The notes beneath the pieces were generated by a model, which searched no databases, was not told the origin of the DNA, and worked only from the letters and a program-made list of their open reading frames with translations. From positions 372,001-436,000 of the forward strand of contig CAVYWD010000011.1 of NCBI GenBank assembly GCA_963772225.1: a stretch of DNA of 64,000 bases, read 5' to 3'. A program made the translations under genes and the position numbers. Shown piece by piece: positions 1-8,286 of the stretch. This DNA is from CAVYWD01 sp963772225 (GTDB lineage Bacteria > Myxococcota > Myxococcia > Myxococcales > UBA5297). Within the stretch, counting starts at the first letter, position 1. Each line of letters begins with the position of its first letter.

Positions 1-504
1 GCCGAAGGCTCGGATGATGCGCTCGATCTCCTCCGGAGTCAGCGGCCGGGGCCGGATGCCGGTCAATCGGTCGCGGACGGCGGACGCGCTGACCGGCGTG
101 GCGCCGATGAGGTCGGGGCTGCACTGGCGCCCGCCGTGATTGAGCTGGGCGACGATCTTCGCGCCGTGGGCATGGACGGCTTCGGTGAGCCCGCGCAGCT
201 CGTCCACCACAGCGTCCCGGTCGAGGACGAGCTGTTTGTCCACCGCCCGACCCTCCGGAGAGATGAAATAGTTCCCCGGGATGATGAGACCCACGCCGCC
301 CTCGGCCAAGCGTGTGTAGATCTTGAGGTACTCAGGGGTGAGACGGTTGTCGGCGCTGGCCAGGCACTCGACGGTCGCCGAGCTGACGAAGCGGTTCTTC
401 AGCTCGAGCGCGCTGAGGCGAAACGGGGTGAAGAGAATGGATTGGGCTGGGTCGGTGGGGCCGGACAGAGGCGCCGACGCTCGCGGGGAGGTGTCTTCGT
501 TCAT
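1..504 (-). CDS. NADH:flavin oxidoreductase, Old Yellow Enzyme family (partial, C-terminus off window)
   Basis: The reading frame is open from an ATG at 504 down to base 1, giving 168 N-terminal residues. After about 22 residues the protein shows the OYE TIM-barrel entry LFTPFRLSALELKNRFV, then LAEGGVGLIIPGNYF and VAQLNHGGRQCSP. The last contains the QL-x-HGGRQ segment that lines the FMN and substrate pocket. It continues through RPRPLTPEEIERII, a conserved helix ahead of the catalytic core. Family members use FMN and NAD(P)H to reduce activated alkenes such as enones. The substrate of this one cannot be read from the fragment. The remaining half of the protein lies outside the window. Confidence 0.85.
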   Translation of the reverse strand, partial: MNEDTSPRASAPLSGPTDPAQSILFTPFRLSALELKNRFVSSATVECLASADNRLTPEYLKIYTRLAEGGVGLIIPGNYFISPEGRAVDKQLVLDRDAVVDELRGLTEAVHAHGAKIVAQLNHGGRQCSPDLIGATPVSASAVRDRLTGIRPRPLTPEEIERIIRAFG

Positions 505-652
505 GGCGCCCATTGTGCGGCGCCTCGTGCCCCGAGGTCATTGACCTAGGTCGAGACGGGCGCGGATCCGGCTGAGCTGGGTCGGCGTGATGCCGCCACG
601 GGCCGGCAACCGCGCGCCTGGCGGGCCGTCATCGAGCGCGTCGGCTGACGGC

Positions 653-1852
653 TCACCGCCCCTGAGCGCTCCCTCCGGCGCCCTTGGAGCGACACGCCTT
701 CCACGACGCGGTCCTCGCCGTCCCCCAATTGCCCAGCTTCTGAGGGATGGCGGTCGGGTCGTCGGCAGAGGCCGAGCGCAGGTGCACCCAGCCCTGCCCC
801 AAGCCGCCCGGGAGGAGCGAAGCGCTCGAGAACATCGACAGCCCGAGCGCAGCCCCGGCCGCCAAGGCCACTCCGCCCCGAGCGAGCGCCCGGGACCGAA
901 CGGCTCGGGCCGCGGCGGCGGCGCAGGCCACCGCGAGCACGGCCGCGGGGAACCACGCCGCGCGCGCGCCCTCCGGCGAAGCGGCGAGCTCGCGAAAGAG
1001 CGAGACCCCCAAGAGGCCCAGACCCGCGCAGGCGGCGATTCCCAACCCGCGCCAAAGCCGCGCGGTCGGCCGGATGTCCGGACTCCCCTTCGGCGCGAAG
1101 ACCCCCGAAGAGATCGCCGCCACGACCAGCGCCGGCCCGTACAAGGCCAGGAAGCGCGCCGTGTCGTCGCTGCGCCCGCGGACCACGAGGTACAACCACG
1201 CGACCAGCGCAGCCCAGGCGCCGCGCGCAAACCAACGCGGGTCGACGGGGCTCCTCCAACGCCGGGTCAGCCCGATGGCCACGAGCGCGGCGAGGAGCCC
1301 CGCCGCCATCCCGGCCAGCACGTCGCTCGGGTGGTGAGCGCCCACGGCGACGCGAGCCGCTGCGACCGAGGCGGCCAAGAGCGCGGCGACCGGAGCCGCA
1401 CTCGGGATGGCGGCGCCGAGGGGCACCAGCGCGGCCGCGGCAGACGCCGCGTCGCCGCTCGGGAACGACGCGCAGTCGGCGCCGTTCGGGCGCTCGCGAT
1501 TCACCGCCACCTTGAGAGGCCAGACGATGGCCCCGCAGAGCGCCAGCGCGATGAGCATCTGCAGGGCGGTCCTCCGGCGGCCGGCCACGGCGGTGAGCAG
1601 GCCCAGGAACACCGCCACCTCGCCCTTGCCCAGCACCCGCGCCCCGGTCAAGAGCCCTGCGACGACCCTGGGGTTGCCTCGGGCAGCGGCGCTCCGCAGC
1701 GCCTCGACGGCCGCCCTGTCGCCGAGGAGGAAGGCGCAGGCCGCCAGCGCCAGGAGCCCCGCGAGGACATAGAGCGCCGGCGGGGGGAAGAGCGCAGCAG
1801 CGTACCGGGCGAATCCGCCGGAGGGCGCGGGAGGCGCTGGGCGAAGGCTCAC
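653..1852 (-). CDS. PAP2-family membrane phosphatase
   Basis: A 399-residue, very Ala/Leu-rich integral membrane protein. The N-terminal half carries the three PAP2 phosphatase signatures in order: KVAVNRERP (K-x6-RP), SFPSGDAAS (the PSGH motif with Asp replacing His), and ARVAVGAHHPSDV (R-x5-H-x3-D). The family hydrolyses phosphate from lipids such as undecaprenyl pyrophosphate or phosphatidic acid, with the active site on the outer face of the membrane. The last 185 residues are further hydrophobic helices of unknown role, ending in a polar tail with little resemblance to a family. It ends 16 bp upstream of the DUF1385 gene's stop on the same strand. Substrate is not predictable. Confidence 0.75.
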   Translation of the reverse strand: MSLRPAPPAPSGGFARYAAALFPPPALYVLAGLLALAACAFLLGDRAAVEALRSAAARGNPRVVAGLLTGARVLGKGEVAVFLGLLTAVAGRRRTALQMLIALALCGAIVWPLKVAVNRERPNGADCASFPSGDAASAAAALVPLGAAIPSAAPVAALLAASVAAARVAVGAHHPSDVLAGMAAGLLAALVAIGLTRRWRSPVDPRWFARGAWAALVAWLYLVVRGRSDDTARFLALYGPALVVAAISSGVFAPKGSPDIRPTARLWRGLGIAACAGLGLLGVSLFRELAASPEGARAAWFPAAVLAVACAAAAARAVRSRALARGGVALAAGAALGLSMFSSASLLPGGLGQGWVHLRSASADDPTAIPQKLGNWGTARTASWKACRSKGAGGSAQGR

Positions 1853-1868
1853 GTGGGCCTCGGTCGTG

Positions 1869-2918
1869 TCAGGGGACCGCGATGGCGCCGGCGAAGTCGC
1901 GGAAGAGCTTGACGCCGTCGGAGGTCGGCCGGCCCTCCTCGCGCGCCAGCGCGCGCCCCAGGGCGACCACGGCGATCTCCAGCTGCTCGCGCGAGGGCTC
2001 GCGCGTGGTGATCCGCTGGAAGAGCAACCCCGGGGCGACCGCCCACTGCAAGAGCCGCGGCGCGCCCTTCTTGGCCGAGAGGCGTTGGAGCTCGTAGGAG
2101 AGCCCCGCCAAGGGGAACATCAGCGGCAGCTTGATGCCGATCATCGCGAGCTGGTTGACGAGCGCGTTGGGCGAGACCCGCGGGACGAACGGGAAGACCG
2201 CCGCGAAGACCAAGATGGAGAGGGCGAGGACGATGAGGATGAATGACGTCCCGCACCTCGGGTGGAGGGTGGTGAACTTGGCGGCGCTCTCCGGGGTCAG
2301 CGGCTGCTCGCTCTCGTACGCCCAGATCGCCTTGTGCTCCGCGCCGTGGTACTCGAACACGCGGCGGATCTCCGGCAGGCGCGAAATGAAGGTCAGGTAG
2401 CCCACGAAGATGGCCGCCTTGAAGACCCCGTCGACCGCGTGAAAAGCGAAGCTCCGGGTGTCGAGCGGGATGCCCAGCGCGGCGCCGGCGAGCCAGGTCA
2501 GCAGGTGGGGCGCGCCGACGAACAGCGCGAGGCCCATCGTCAGGGACAGGGCCATGGTCCCGGCGAGCGCGGCCTTCTCTTTGCCGGTCGCCTCGCGCGG
2601 AGCCTTCGCCGCCGCGGCGCCGCTCTCCTCGGGCATCGCCTGCTCGGCCGAGAAGTTGAGCGCGGACATCCCGTTCCAGAGGCTCTCGATGAGGACGATG
2701 GCGCCGCGCAAGAACGGCCAGCGCAAGGGCTTGATGCCGCCGAGCAGAGTCTCCCAGGCCTGCTCGCGGACGACGATCTGCTGGTCGGGCCGCCGCACCG
2801 CGACCACGAAGCTCTTGGGCGAGCGCATCATCACGCCCTCGAGCACCGCCTGGCCGCCGATGTAGGGCCTCGCCTGGAGGAGGAGCAGCTGCGCCAGCCG
2901 CACTCGATTCATGGCCAT
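1869..2918 (-). CDS. DUF1385 family membrane protein
   Basis: A 349-residue protein of the DUF1385 (YqhQ-like) family. Typical family segments are IGGQAVLEGVMMRSPKS near the N-terminus, RRVFEYHGAEHKAIWAYE in the middle, and LHPRCGTSFILIV before a hydrophobic stretch. The His and Cys residues in the last two segments are conserved in the family. About four to five membrane helices are visible. The start at 2918 is preferred over an upstream ATG at 2963 because a GGAGG lies 10 bases before it; a second ATG lies two codons in. Biochemical function is unknown. It is followed on the same strand by the PAP2 gene. Confidence 0.85.
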   Translation of the reverse strand: MAMNRVRLAQLLLLQARPYIGGQAVLEGVMMRSPKSFVVAVRRPDQQIVVREQAWETLLGGIKPLRWPFLRGAIVLIESLWNGMSALNFSAEQAMPEESGAAAAKAPREATGKEKAALAGTMALSLTMGLALFVGAPHLLTWLAGAALGIPLDTRSFAFHAVDGVFKAAIFVGYLTFISRLPEIRRVFEYHGAEHKAIWAYESEQPLTPESAAKFTTLHPRCGTSFILIVLALSILVFAAVFPFVPRVSPNALVNQLAMIGIKLPLMFPLAGLSYELQRLSAKKGAPRLLQWAVAPGLLFQRITTREPSREQLEIAVVALGRALAREEGRPTSDGVKLFRDFAGAIAVP

Positions 2919-3040
2919 CGCGCGCCGTCCTCCGGGCAAAGATGAGCCTGCCTTCCTGCACAACAGCGAAGGCCCCCACCCGCTCGACCCATTGGGGTCT
3001 GGGGCGAAGGCCCTCGTCTCGCTCGCAAAAGCGAAGAAGC

Positions 3041-3256
3041 TTACGCCTTGGCGACCGGCTTCTTCTCGTAGCGCTTGCGGAACCGCTCGATGCGGCCTTC
3101 GGTGTCCATCACCTTCTGCTTGCCGGTGAAAAACGGGTGGCAGCTCGAGCAGACTTCCACCGCGAAGTCGCCTCGCGTGGACCGGGTCTCGATGGTGTGG
3201 CCGCAGGCGCAGTGGATCTTCGCCGGGCGGTAGTTCGGGTGGATGCCGTCCTTCAT
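3041..3256 (-). CDS. rpmE: 50S ribosomal protein L31, zinc-binding form
   Basis: A 71-residue protein beginning MKDGIHPNY and containing VCSSCHPFFTGKQKV, both hallmarks of bacterial L31. Cysteines at residues 16, 18, 36 and 39 give the zinc-binding (C+) form rather than the zinc-free paralogue used during zinc limitation. L31 bridges the large and small ribosomal subunits. The start is supported by a GGGAGGAG ribosome binding site just upstream; the longer frame back to 3319 has no L31 similarity. It lies just upstream of the DUF1385 gene on the same strand. Confidence 0.97.
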   Translation of the reverse strand: MKDGIHPNYRPAKIHCACGHTIETRSTRGDFAVEVCSSCHPFFTGKQKVMDTEGRIERFRKRYEKKPVAKA

Positions 3257-3492
3257 GCTCTTCTCCTCCCGCCTTACTTCAGCGCCCAAGTGCGCCGAAG
3301 GACTGGCGGTCTCTCCCACGGTCGTCTCGAGGGAGCCAAGTTACATAGGGCCCCACCTGCGCGCTGTCAAGGCGCCCCTCGCGCAATCTTCGCGCAATCG
3401 AGGCGGGGGAAGCTGCCGCTCGGGCGGTCCCGGGCGAGAGTAACGCCGCTCGCCTTGCGCCGCCTTGATGGCAAGCTTGTCCTCTCGGAACG

Positions 3493-4605
3493 ATGCTCGG
3501 CCGCTCTCAGGTTCGGTGGGCGACGATGGCCACGGTGCTCGCCTCGGTCGCGGCGGCCCTGCTCCTGGCCCTCGCGCTGGTCGCGCTGCGGTCGGTCCTT
3601 CTGTGGCTCGCCATCGCCACCTTCATCGCGACCGTCCTGAACCCGGCGGTCGAGCGGCTGTCCGCGCGGATTCCCCGGGGGCTCGCGGTCGCCGCCGTGG
3701 TGCTCGGCGGCCTGGGCGTCCTCGCCGGATTCGTGCTGATCATCCTCCCGCCGCTCCTGCAGCAGGTTCGCGACCTGGCGGAGAGCGCTCCCAGTCTGAT
3801 CCAGAGCCTCGAGCGCCAGCCCTGGCTCCAGCGGCTCGAGCGCCACCTCGGCCTCGGCTCGGCCATCGGCGGCTCGCTGAAGGGGCTGCCGGACTACCTC
3901 GCGGGCGCAGCGGCTCCCCTCCTGCACCTGGTCGGAGGCGTCTTTCGGCTGGGGCTCGCGACCCTCTCGGTGTTCTTCCTGGTCATCTTCATGCTCGCGG
4001 GCGGCCCGAGCGCCCTCGACGCGGGGCTTCACCTGATGGAGCCGCCGGCGCGCGCCCGCGCGGAGCGGATCGGCCGGGCGCTGTACCGCGCCATGTCGCG
4101 CTACGCCCTGGGCACCGCGGCCATCGCCCTGCTCGCCGGGGCGGCAGCCGTGGCAACTCTGGCCATCGCGGGTGTGCCCTACTTCCTGCCGCTCGGGCTC
4201 CTGCTGGTCGCGCTCGACCTCATCCCCTTCGCCGGCGCCATCACCGGTGGGGCTTTGCTGACGGCGGCGACCGCGGCGACGGTCGGGTGGCTGCGCGCCG
4301 TCGTCGTGCTCGCGGTCTTCACCGTGTACCAGGAGCTCGAGAGCCACGTCCTCCTGCCGCTCGTGCACCGGCGAACCGTCCGCGTCTCGGCGCTGGGCAT
4401 CGTCGTCGCGCTGCTGGTCGGGTACGAGCTCGCCGGGCTCTTCGGCGTCCTCCTCGCCGTGCCGGCGGCAGGAGCCCTGCGCATCGTCGCCCGCGAGGTC
4501 CTCGCGCTCCGGGAGGAGCGTCGCCGGCAAGCACACCCGCGCTCTTACCGCGCGCCGGGCGAGCCCGCGCACTCCGTAGAACCGCCCGCCCCGAGCGAGC
4601 ACTGA
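3493..4605 (+). CDS. AI-2E family transporter (PerM/YhhT-type permease)
   Basis: A 370-residue membrane protein with about eight hydrophobic helices arranged as in the AI-2E (DUF20) family. Two N-terminal helices are followed by a long amphipathic segment (roughly residues 90-160), then the remaining helices. The family signature is near the end: LIPFAGAITGG followed by YQELESHVLLPLVHRRTVRVS. Known members export autoinducer-2 or act as Na+/H+ antiporters, but most are uncharacterised. The C-terminus is a short Arg/Pro-rich cytoplasmic tail. The start is not certain: an in-frame ATG at 3526 would remove 11 residues. It is convergent with the downstream methyltransferase. Confidence 0.85.
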   Translation: MLGRSQVRWATMATVLASVAAALLLALALVALRSVLLWLAIATFIATVLNPAVERLSARIPRGLAVAAVVLGGLGVLAGFVLIILPPLLQQVRDLAESAPSLIQSLERQPWLQRLERHLGLGSAIGGSLKGLPDYLAGAAAPLLHLVGGVFRLGLATLSVFFLVIFMLAGGPSALDAGLHLMEPPARARAERIGRALYRAMSRYALGTAAIALLAGAAAVATLAIAGVPYFLPLGLLLVALDLIPFAGAITGGALLTAATAATVGWLRAVVVLAVFTVYQELESHVLLPLVHRRTVRVSALGIVVALLVGYELAGLFGVLLAVPAAGALRIVAREVLALREERRRQAHPRSYRAPGEPAHSVEPPAPSEH

Positions 4606-4661
4606 AGGGCGGCGGCGATTCGCGAGCGGTTGCTCGGGAAAGCCCGAGCGGAGCTGCCCGG

Positions 4662-5474
4662 TCAGCGCTCCGGCTCCACCGCCACCGCCTTGAAGAAGGT
4701 GTAGCAGAAGACGCCGTCGTCCTCGGCGGTGCGGCGCAGGGCGGCGATGCCGCGGTCCCACCCCGCCTCGTCGACGAGCCCCTGCGCGAGCGCGGGCTCT
4801 CGGACGCCCTCCACCATCGACGTGAAGGTGTCGAGCGTGAACCCCTTCACCCAGGTCGGGCGGCTCGCGTCGGCGTAGACCAGCCGAGGCGAGACCGTGA
4901 CCCGCTCGCAGCCGGCGCTGCGCAAGAGCGGGTAGAGCTGCCGACCGATCTGCGAATCGCCGCGCGCGCGGGCCTGCAGCTCCACCAGGCAGGCGATGAC
5001 CCGCCGGGCCTCGGGGCTGTCCGGGTGGAAGAGCGCTGAGCCGTGGTCGCCCTCGATGACCGTGAGCGTCCCTCCGGGCTTGAGGCACGCACGAAGCCCA
5101 GTGAGCGCCTCCAACGGTCGCGCCAGGTGCTCGAGCACGAAGCAGACGAAGACGTGGTCGAACCGGCGCCGCGGGTACGGCAGCCGGTAGAGGTCGGCGC
5201 GCTCGAAGGACGCGCGGTCGCCCAGAGCGGCCGCCTTCACCGCGCTCTGGGCGCGAGCCAGCGAGGCCTCGGAGGCGTCGATCGCCGTGATGCGCGCCCC
5301 GGGGCTGTTGCGCAGGAGGTGCACGGTCTGGGCGCCGACGCCGCAGCCGGCTTCGAGCACTTCGCTTCCGTCCGGGTACCGCGTGTCGTGGTGGAGGAGG
5401 TTTGCGAGCGCGTTCGCTTGATCGGAGAGACGCTCGCCCTCGCGGTCCGAATAGCCGTGAACGTAGTCGCTCAT
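4662..5474 (-). CDS. class I SAM-dependent methyltransferase
   Basis: A 270-residue protein with a Rossmann-type SAM-binding fold. Motif I is VLEAGCGVGAQT (around residue 40), followed by the acidic ribose-binding turn ITAIDASEASL. The substrate-side motif is RRRFDHVFVCFVLEHL, and LKPGGTLTVIEGDHGS follows. The start at 5474 is chosen because a GAGGAGGTG ribosome binding site lies 5 to 13 bases upstream; the open frame extends further but without similarity. The C-terminal 120 residues resemble UbiE-like and small-molecule methyltransferases, but no substrate can be assigned. The neighbours give no pathway clue. Confidence 0.8.
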   Translation of the reverse strand: MSDYVHGYSDREGERLSDQANALANLLHHDTRYPDGSEVLEAGCGVGAQTVHLLRNSPGARITAIDASEASLARAQSAVKAAALGDRASFERADLYRLPYPRRRFDHVFVCFVLEHLARPLEALTGLRACLKPGGTLTVIEGDHGSALFHPDSPEARRVIACLVELQARARGDSQIGRQLYPLLRSAGCERVTVSPRLVYADASRPTWVKGFTLDTFTSMVEGVREPALAQGLVDEAGWDRGIAALRRTAEDDGVFCYTFFKAVAVEPER

Positions 5475-5583
5475 GACGAACACCTCCTCGCTTCGCCCGC
5501 AGGCCTTGCCCGCATAAACCAGATAGGGGCGGCCTTTCTCGGCTCGTGAACGGCGCTCGGGGCGCCCTACTCCCGCCGCGCTC

Positions 5584-6330
5584 TCACCGGGTCTCGGCGT
5601 ACTTGCGCTCGTAGCACTCGGGGCACATGCAGTGCGTGAACTCCGCCTCGCTGTGCGCCGCGATATACGCATCGATGCGCTGCCAATAGCCGTCGTCGTC
5701 TCGAACCTTGTGGCACCAGGCGCAAACCGGCAGCAGGCCCTTCAGCGTCTTGACGTTGGCGGCGGCCTCGCGGAGCTCGAAGATCAGCCGCTCGCTGTCG
5801 TTCTGAGTCCGCCGGAAGGCGAGGCCCAGAAGCCACCCCGCCGCGAAGACGAAGACGCTCACGTGCACCCAGCCGACGGTGGCGACGGTCGTTGCGCGGT
5901 CCAAGACCGCCATCGCCGCAACGCCCCCGAGGAGGAGCGCCGAGCTGGCGAGCGCGACGCCGAGGAGGTCGAAGACGACGATGGGCAGCATCAGCCCGAG
6001 CGCATAGGCGAAGCTGTAGAGCGGAGATCCGGAGCGCCCCGTCAGCCAGATGAGCGCGAGGTAGATGACCGCCGTGCCGAAGCACGCGACGCTGACCACG
6101 ACCCGGAGGCCGCGCGCCGACATGCGGCGCAGCGCCCAGGCGACCGAGAGGAGCAGGAAGGCCCAGACGAGCCGCAAGGCCAGCGCTCCCCAGTTCGCGC
6201 CCCCCGCCTGTGCGACGTCCACGATGTGGGCGAGCACGACGAAAGGAGCGGCGCCGATCAGGAACAGCGCCCGCTGCCGATAGGTGGTCTGGCGCCTGTG
6301 CTCAACCGCGCTGGTCGAAGGCAGGGGCAT
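5584..6330 (-). CDS. six-helix membrane protein with C-terminal CxxC...CxxC motif
   Basis: A 248-residue protein. Residues 20-180 form about six membrane helices. They are followed by a short coiled segment (ERLIFELREAAANVKTLKG) and a cysteine-rich tail. The tail has C203-A-W-C206 and C236-P-E-C239, with a conserved RDDDGYW between the pairs. This short tail is familiar at the C-termini of PAS/GAF and response-regulator proteins, where a zinc or redox role is often assumed but not proven. Here it is joined to a membrane domain resembling the input half of a sensor, with no kinase or cyclase output domain. Function unknown; a one-component sensor is an inference. Confidence 0.6.
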   Translation of the reverse strand: MPLPSTSAVEHRRQTTYRQRALFLIGAAPFVVLAHIVDVAQAGGANWGALALRLVWAFLLLSVAWALRRMSARGLRVVVSVACFGTAVIYLALIWLTGRSGSPLYSFAYALGLMLPIVVFDLLGVALASSALLLGGVAAMAVLDRATTVATVGWVHVSVFVFAAGWLLGLAFRRTQNDSERLIFELREAAANVKTLKGLLPVCAWCHKVRDDDGYWQRIDAYIAAHSEAEFTHCMCPECYERKYAETR

Positions 6331-6657
6331 GTATGAACCTCGAGTCTCGCGTCGGCGTCGTCTTTCGGCCGGCTGGCGCTCGACCCCGAGATCCTCGGCG
6401 TCGGCTCTCGAGAGCCGCCTTCCGGCGGTAGCGTTGGCCCATACGCGATGTGCACCTTCTAGCTTGCTGCCTCGCGCGGCCCCCGTCCATCAATGTTTAG
6501 CGCCGGACGCATCAAGTCGCACCGGGTCGCACCGGGAGTGCCGCTCTGGCCCAGCCGCCGCGCTCTCGCGGGCGCAGGCCGTCCGCACCCCTCCAATTGC
6601 CTGGCGCATCCCCCCTCTCTATTCTCGCCGTCGCCTTTCGCCCGAAAAGAGGCTCGA
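6331..6657. other. intergenic region between divergent genes
   Basis: No gene is supported in these 327 bases between the divergent membrane protein and purine permease genes. They should hold both promoters. Apart from the palindrome at 6402-6417, nothing recognisable is seen, and there is no purine-riboswitch core. Confidence 0.5.
6402..6417. promoter_or_regulatory. 16-bp perfect palindrome, possible operator
   Basis: CGGCTCTCGAGAGCCG is its own reverse complement with no spacer. It lies 72 bases upstream of the membrane protein start and 241 bases upstream of the permease start. A dimeric repressor site is plausible but no cognate regulator is identified. Confidence 0.3.
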
Positions 6658-8079
6658 GTGACCGCGCCAACGCCCGCCGTCGCCACCGACCCCGAGCTCC
6701 GGTTTCTCAACCTGCGGGTGCGCCGCTCGCAAGTGGGCACCGAGGTGCTCGCAGGGGCCACCACGTTCATCGTGATGGCCTACATCATCTTCGTAAACCC
6801 GCTGATCCTCGGCTTCGCGGGCATCGCGCCGCTGGCGGGCAAGGGGCTCCCGTTCGCGGCGACCATGACGTCCACGTGTCTCTGCGCCGGCGCCATGACC
6901 CTCGCCATGGGGCTCTACGCGAACCGCGCCTTCGCGCTGGCGCCGGGCATGGGGCTGAACGCAGTGGTCGCCTTTCAGCTGGTGGCGGGAATGGGCCTCA
7001 CCTGGCCCGAGGCCATGGGCGTCATCGTCTTGGAGGGCATCGTCATCACGCTCCTGGTGGTGACGGGCTTGCGCGAGGCGGTCATGAACGCGGTCCCCGG
7101 GCCGCTCAAGAAGGCCATCAGCGTGGGCATCGGGCTGTTCATCCTCTTCATCGGGCTCTGGCAGGGCGGCTTCGTCGTGCAGGACAAGTCGGGGGCGACG
7201 CCGGTCGCGCTGGGCGAGCTCCGAGGCGCCCCGGTGCTCGTCGCCGTGGCCGGGGTGTGCCTGGCGGTGGTCCTCACCGTCCGGCGGGTGAAGGGCGCGC
7301 TGCTCCTGAGCATCCTGGCATCGACCGCGCTCGCTCTGGGGCTCAACGCCGCTCTCGGCGGCCGCGCGTTCCCGACGCCGGGCGCGGCGGTCCTGCCGCC
7401 CCACCTCCTGGAGCGGCCGGACTTCTCCCTGCTGGGCCGCTTCAATCTCTTCGGCGCGTTCCGGCGGGTCGGGATCCTGACGGGGGCGCTGACCGTGTTC
7501 AGCATCATGCTCGCCGACTTCTTCGACACGCTGGGCACGCTCGTGGGCGTGGGCGCGCTGGCGGGCTACCTGGATCCGCAGGGCCGCTTCCCCGACGTGG
7601 GCAAGCCGCTGCTCATCGACAGCCTGGCCGCGGTGGCCGGCGGCGCCTGCTCCGCCTCGAGCTGCACCACCTACGTGGAGAGCCAGGCGGGCGTCCAGGC
7701 CGGAGGGCGCACCGGCCTATGCGCCGTGGTCACCGGGCTTTTGTTCTTCCTCTTCCTGCCGCTCGCGCCGCTGGTGGGCATGGTGCCGAAGGAGGCGACC
7801 GCCGGAGCGCTCATCGCCATCGGCGTGATGATGTGCGGCGTCCTCGTCAACCCGGGGGAGCGAGTCGACCTGTCGGACCCCGAAGAGGCTTGGCCCATCG
7901 TCACGACGTTCATCGCCATGCCGCTGACGTATTCGATCACGAACGGGATCGGCGCCGGTCTCCTCGTCTACACGCTGGTGCGGCTGACCCGCGGCCGGCG
8001 CGACGGTGCGCTCATCTACGTCACGGCGGCGGCGTTTCTCGTCTACTTCCTGCGGCATTTATTGGGCGCGGCTGGGTGA
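6658..8079 (+). CDS. NCS2 family purine permease (AzgA/PbuG type)
   Basis: A 473-residue permease with 12-14 predicted helices. AzgA-type NCS2 markers are present: GATTFIVMAYIIFVNP in the first helix, MGLYANRAFALAPGMGLNA, LADFFDTLGTLVGVG, and SCTTYVESQAGVQAGGRTG with the conserved TSxTxxxES-like loop. Such proteins import adenine, guanine or hypoxanthine by proton symport. The start is taken as a GTG at 6658, preceded by AAGAGG at suitable spacing; an upstream ATG at 6493 would add 55 residues without family similarity. No purine metabolism gene is adjacent. Confidence 0.9.
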   Translation: MTAPTPAVATDPELRFLNLRVRRSQVGTEVLAGATTFIVMAYIIFVNPLILGFAGIAPLAGKGLPFAATMTSTCLCAGAMTLAMGLYANRAFALAPGMGLNAVVAFQLVAGMGLTWPEAMGVIVLEGIVITLLVVTGLREAVMNAVPGPLKKAISVGIGLFILFIGLWQGGFVVQDKSGATPVALGELRGAPVLVAVAGVCLAVVLTVRRVKGALLLSILASTALALGLNAALGGRAFPTPGAAVLPPHLLERPDFSLLGRFNLFGAFRRVGILTGALTVFSIMLADFFDTLGTLVGVGALAGYLDPQGRFPDVGKPLLIDSLAAVAGGACSASSCTTYVESQAGVQAGGRTGLCAVVTGLLFFLFLPLAPLVGMVPKEATAGALIAIGVMMCGVLVNPGERVDLSDPEEAWPIVTTFIAMPLTYSITNGIGAGLLVYTLVRLTRGRRDGALIYVTAAAFLVYFLRHLLGAAG

Positions 8080-8286
8080 GGGGTCCGCTGAGCTGGCCCG
8101 CCGGCGCGACCGGGCACAGGGGCAAATCGGTCTCTCGCCGCGCCGCCGAGCGCGACCGCGCGGGACAGCTCGAAGGCGACTTCGCGCTCGATGCCTCGGC
8201 GCTCGCGCGCGCCCAGGGCGAGGAGGGGTGGATTTTGTGGGTCTGACGGCCTGAAGCCCACGGCGAGGTCGTTAGACTCCAGGGCC

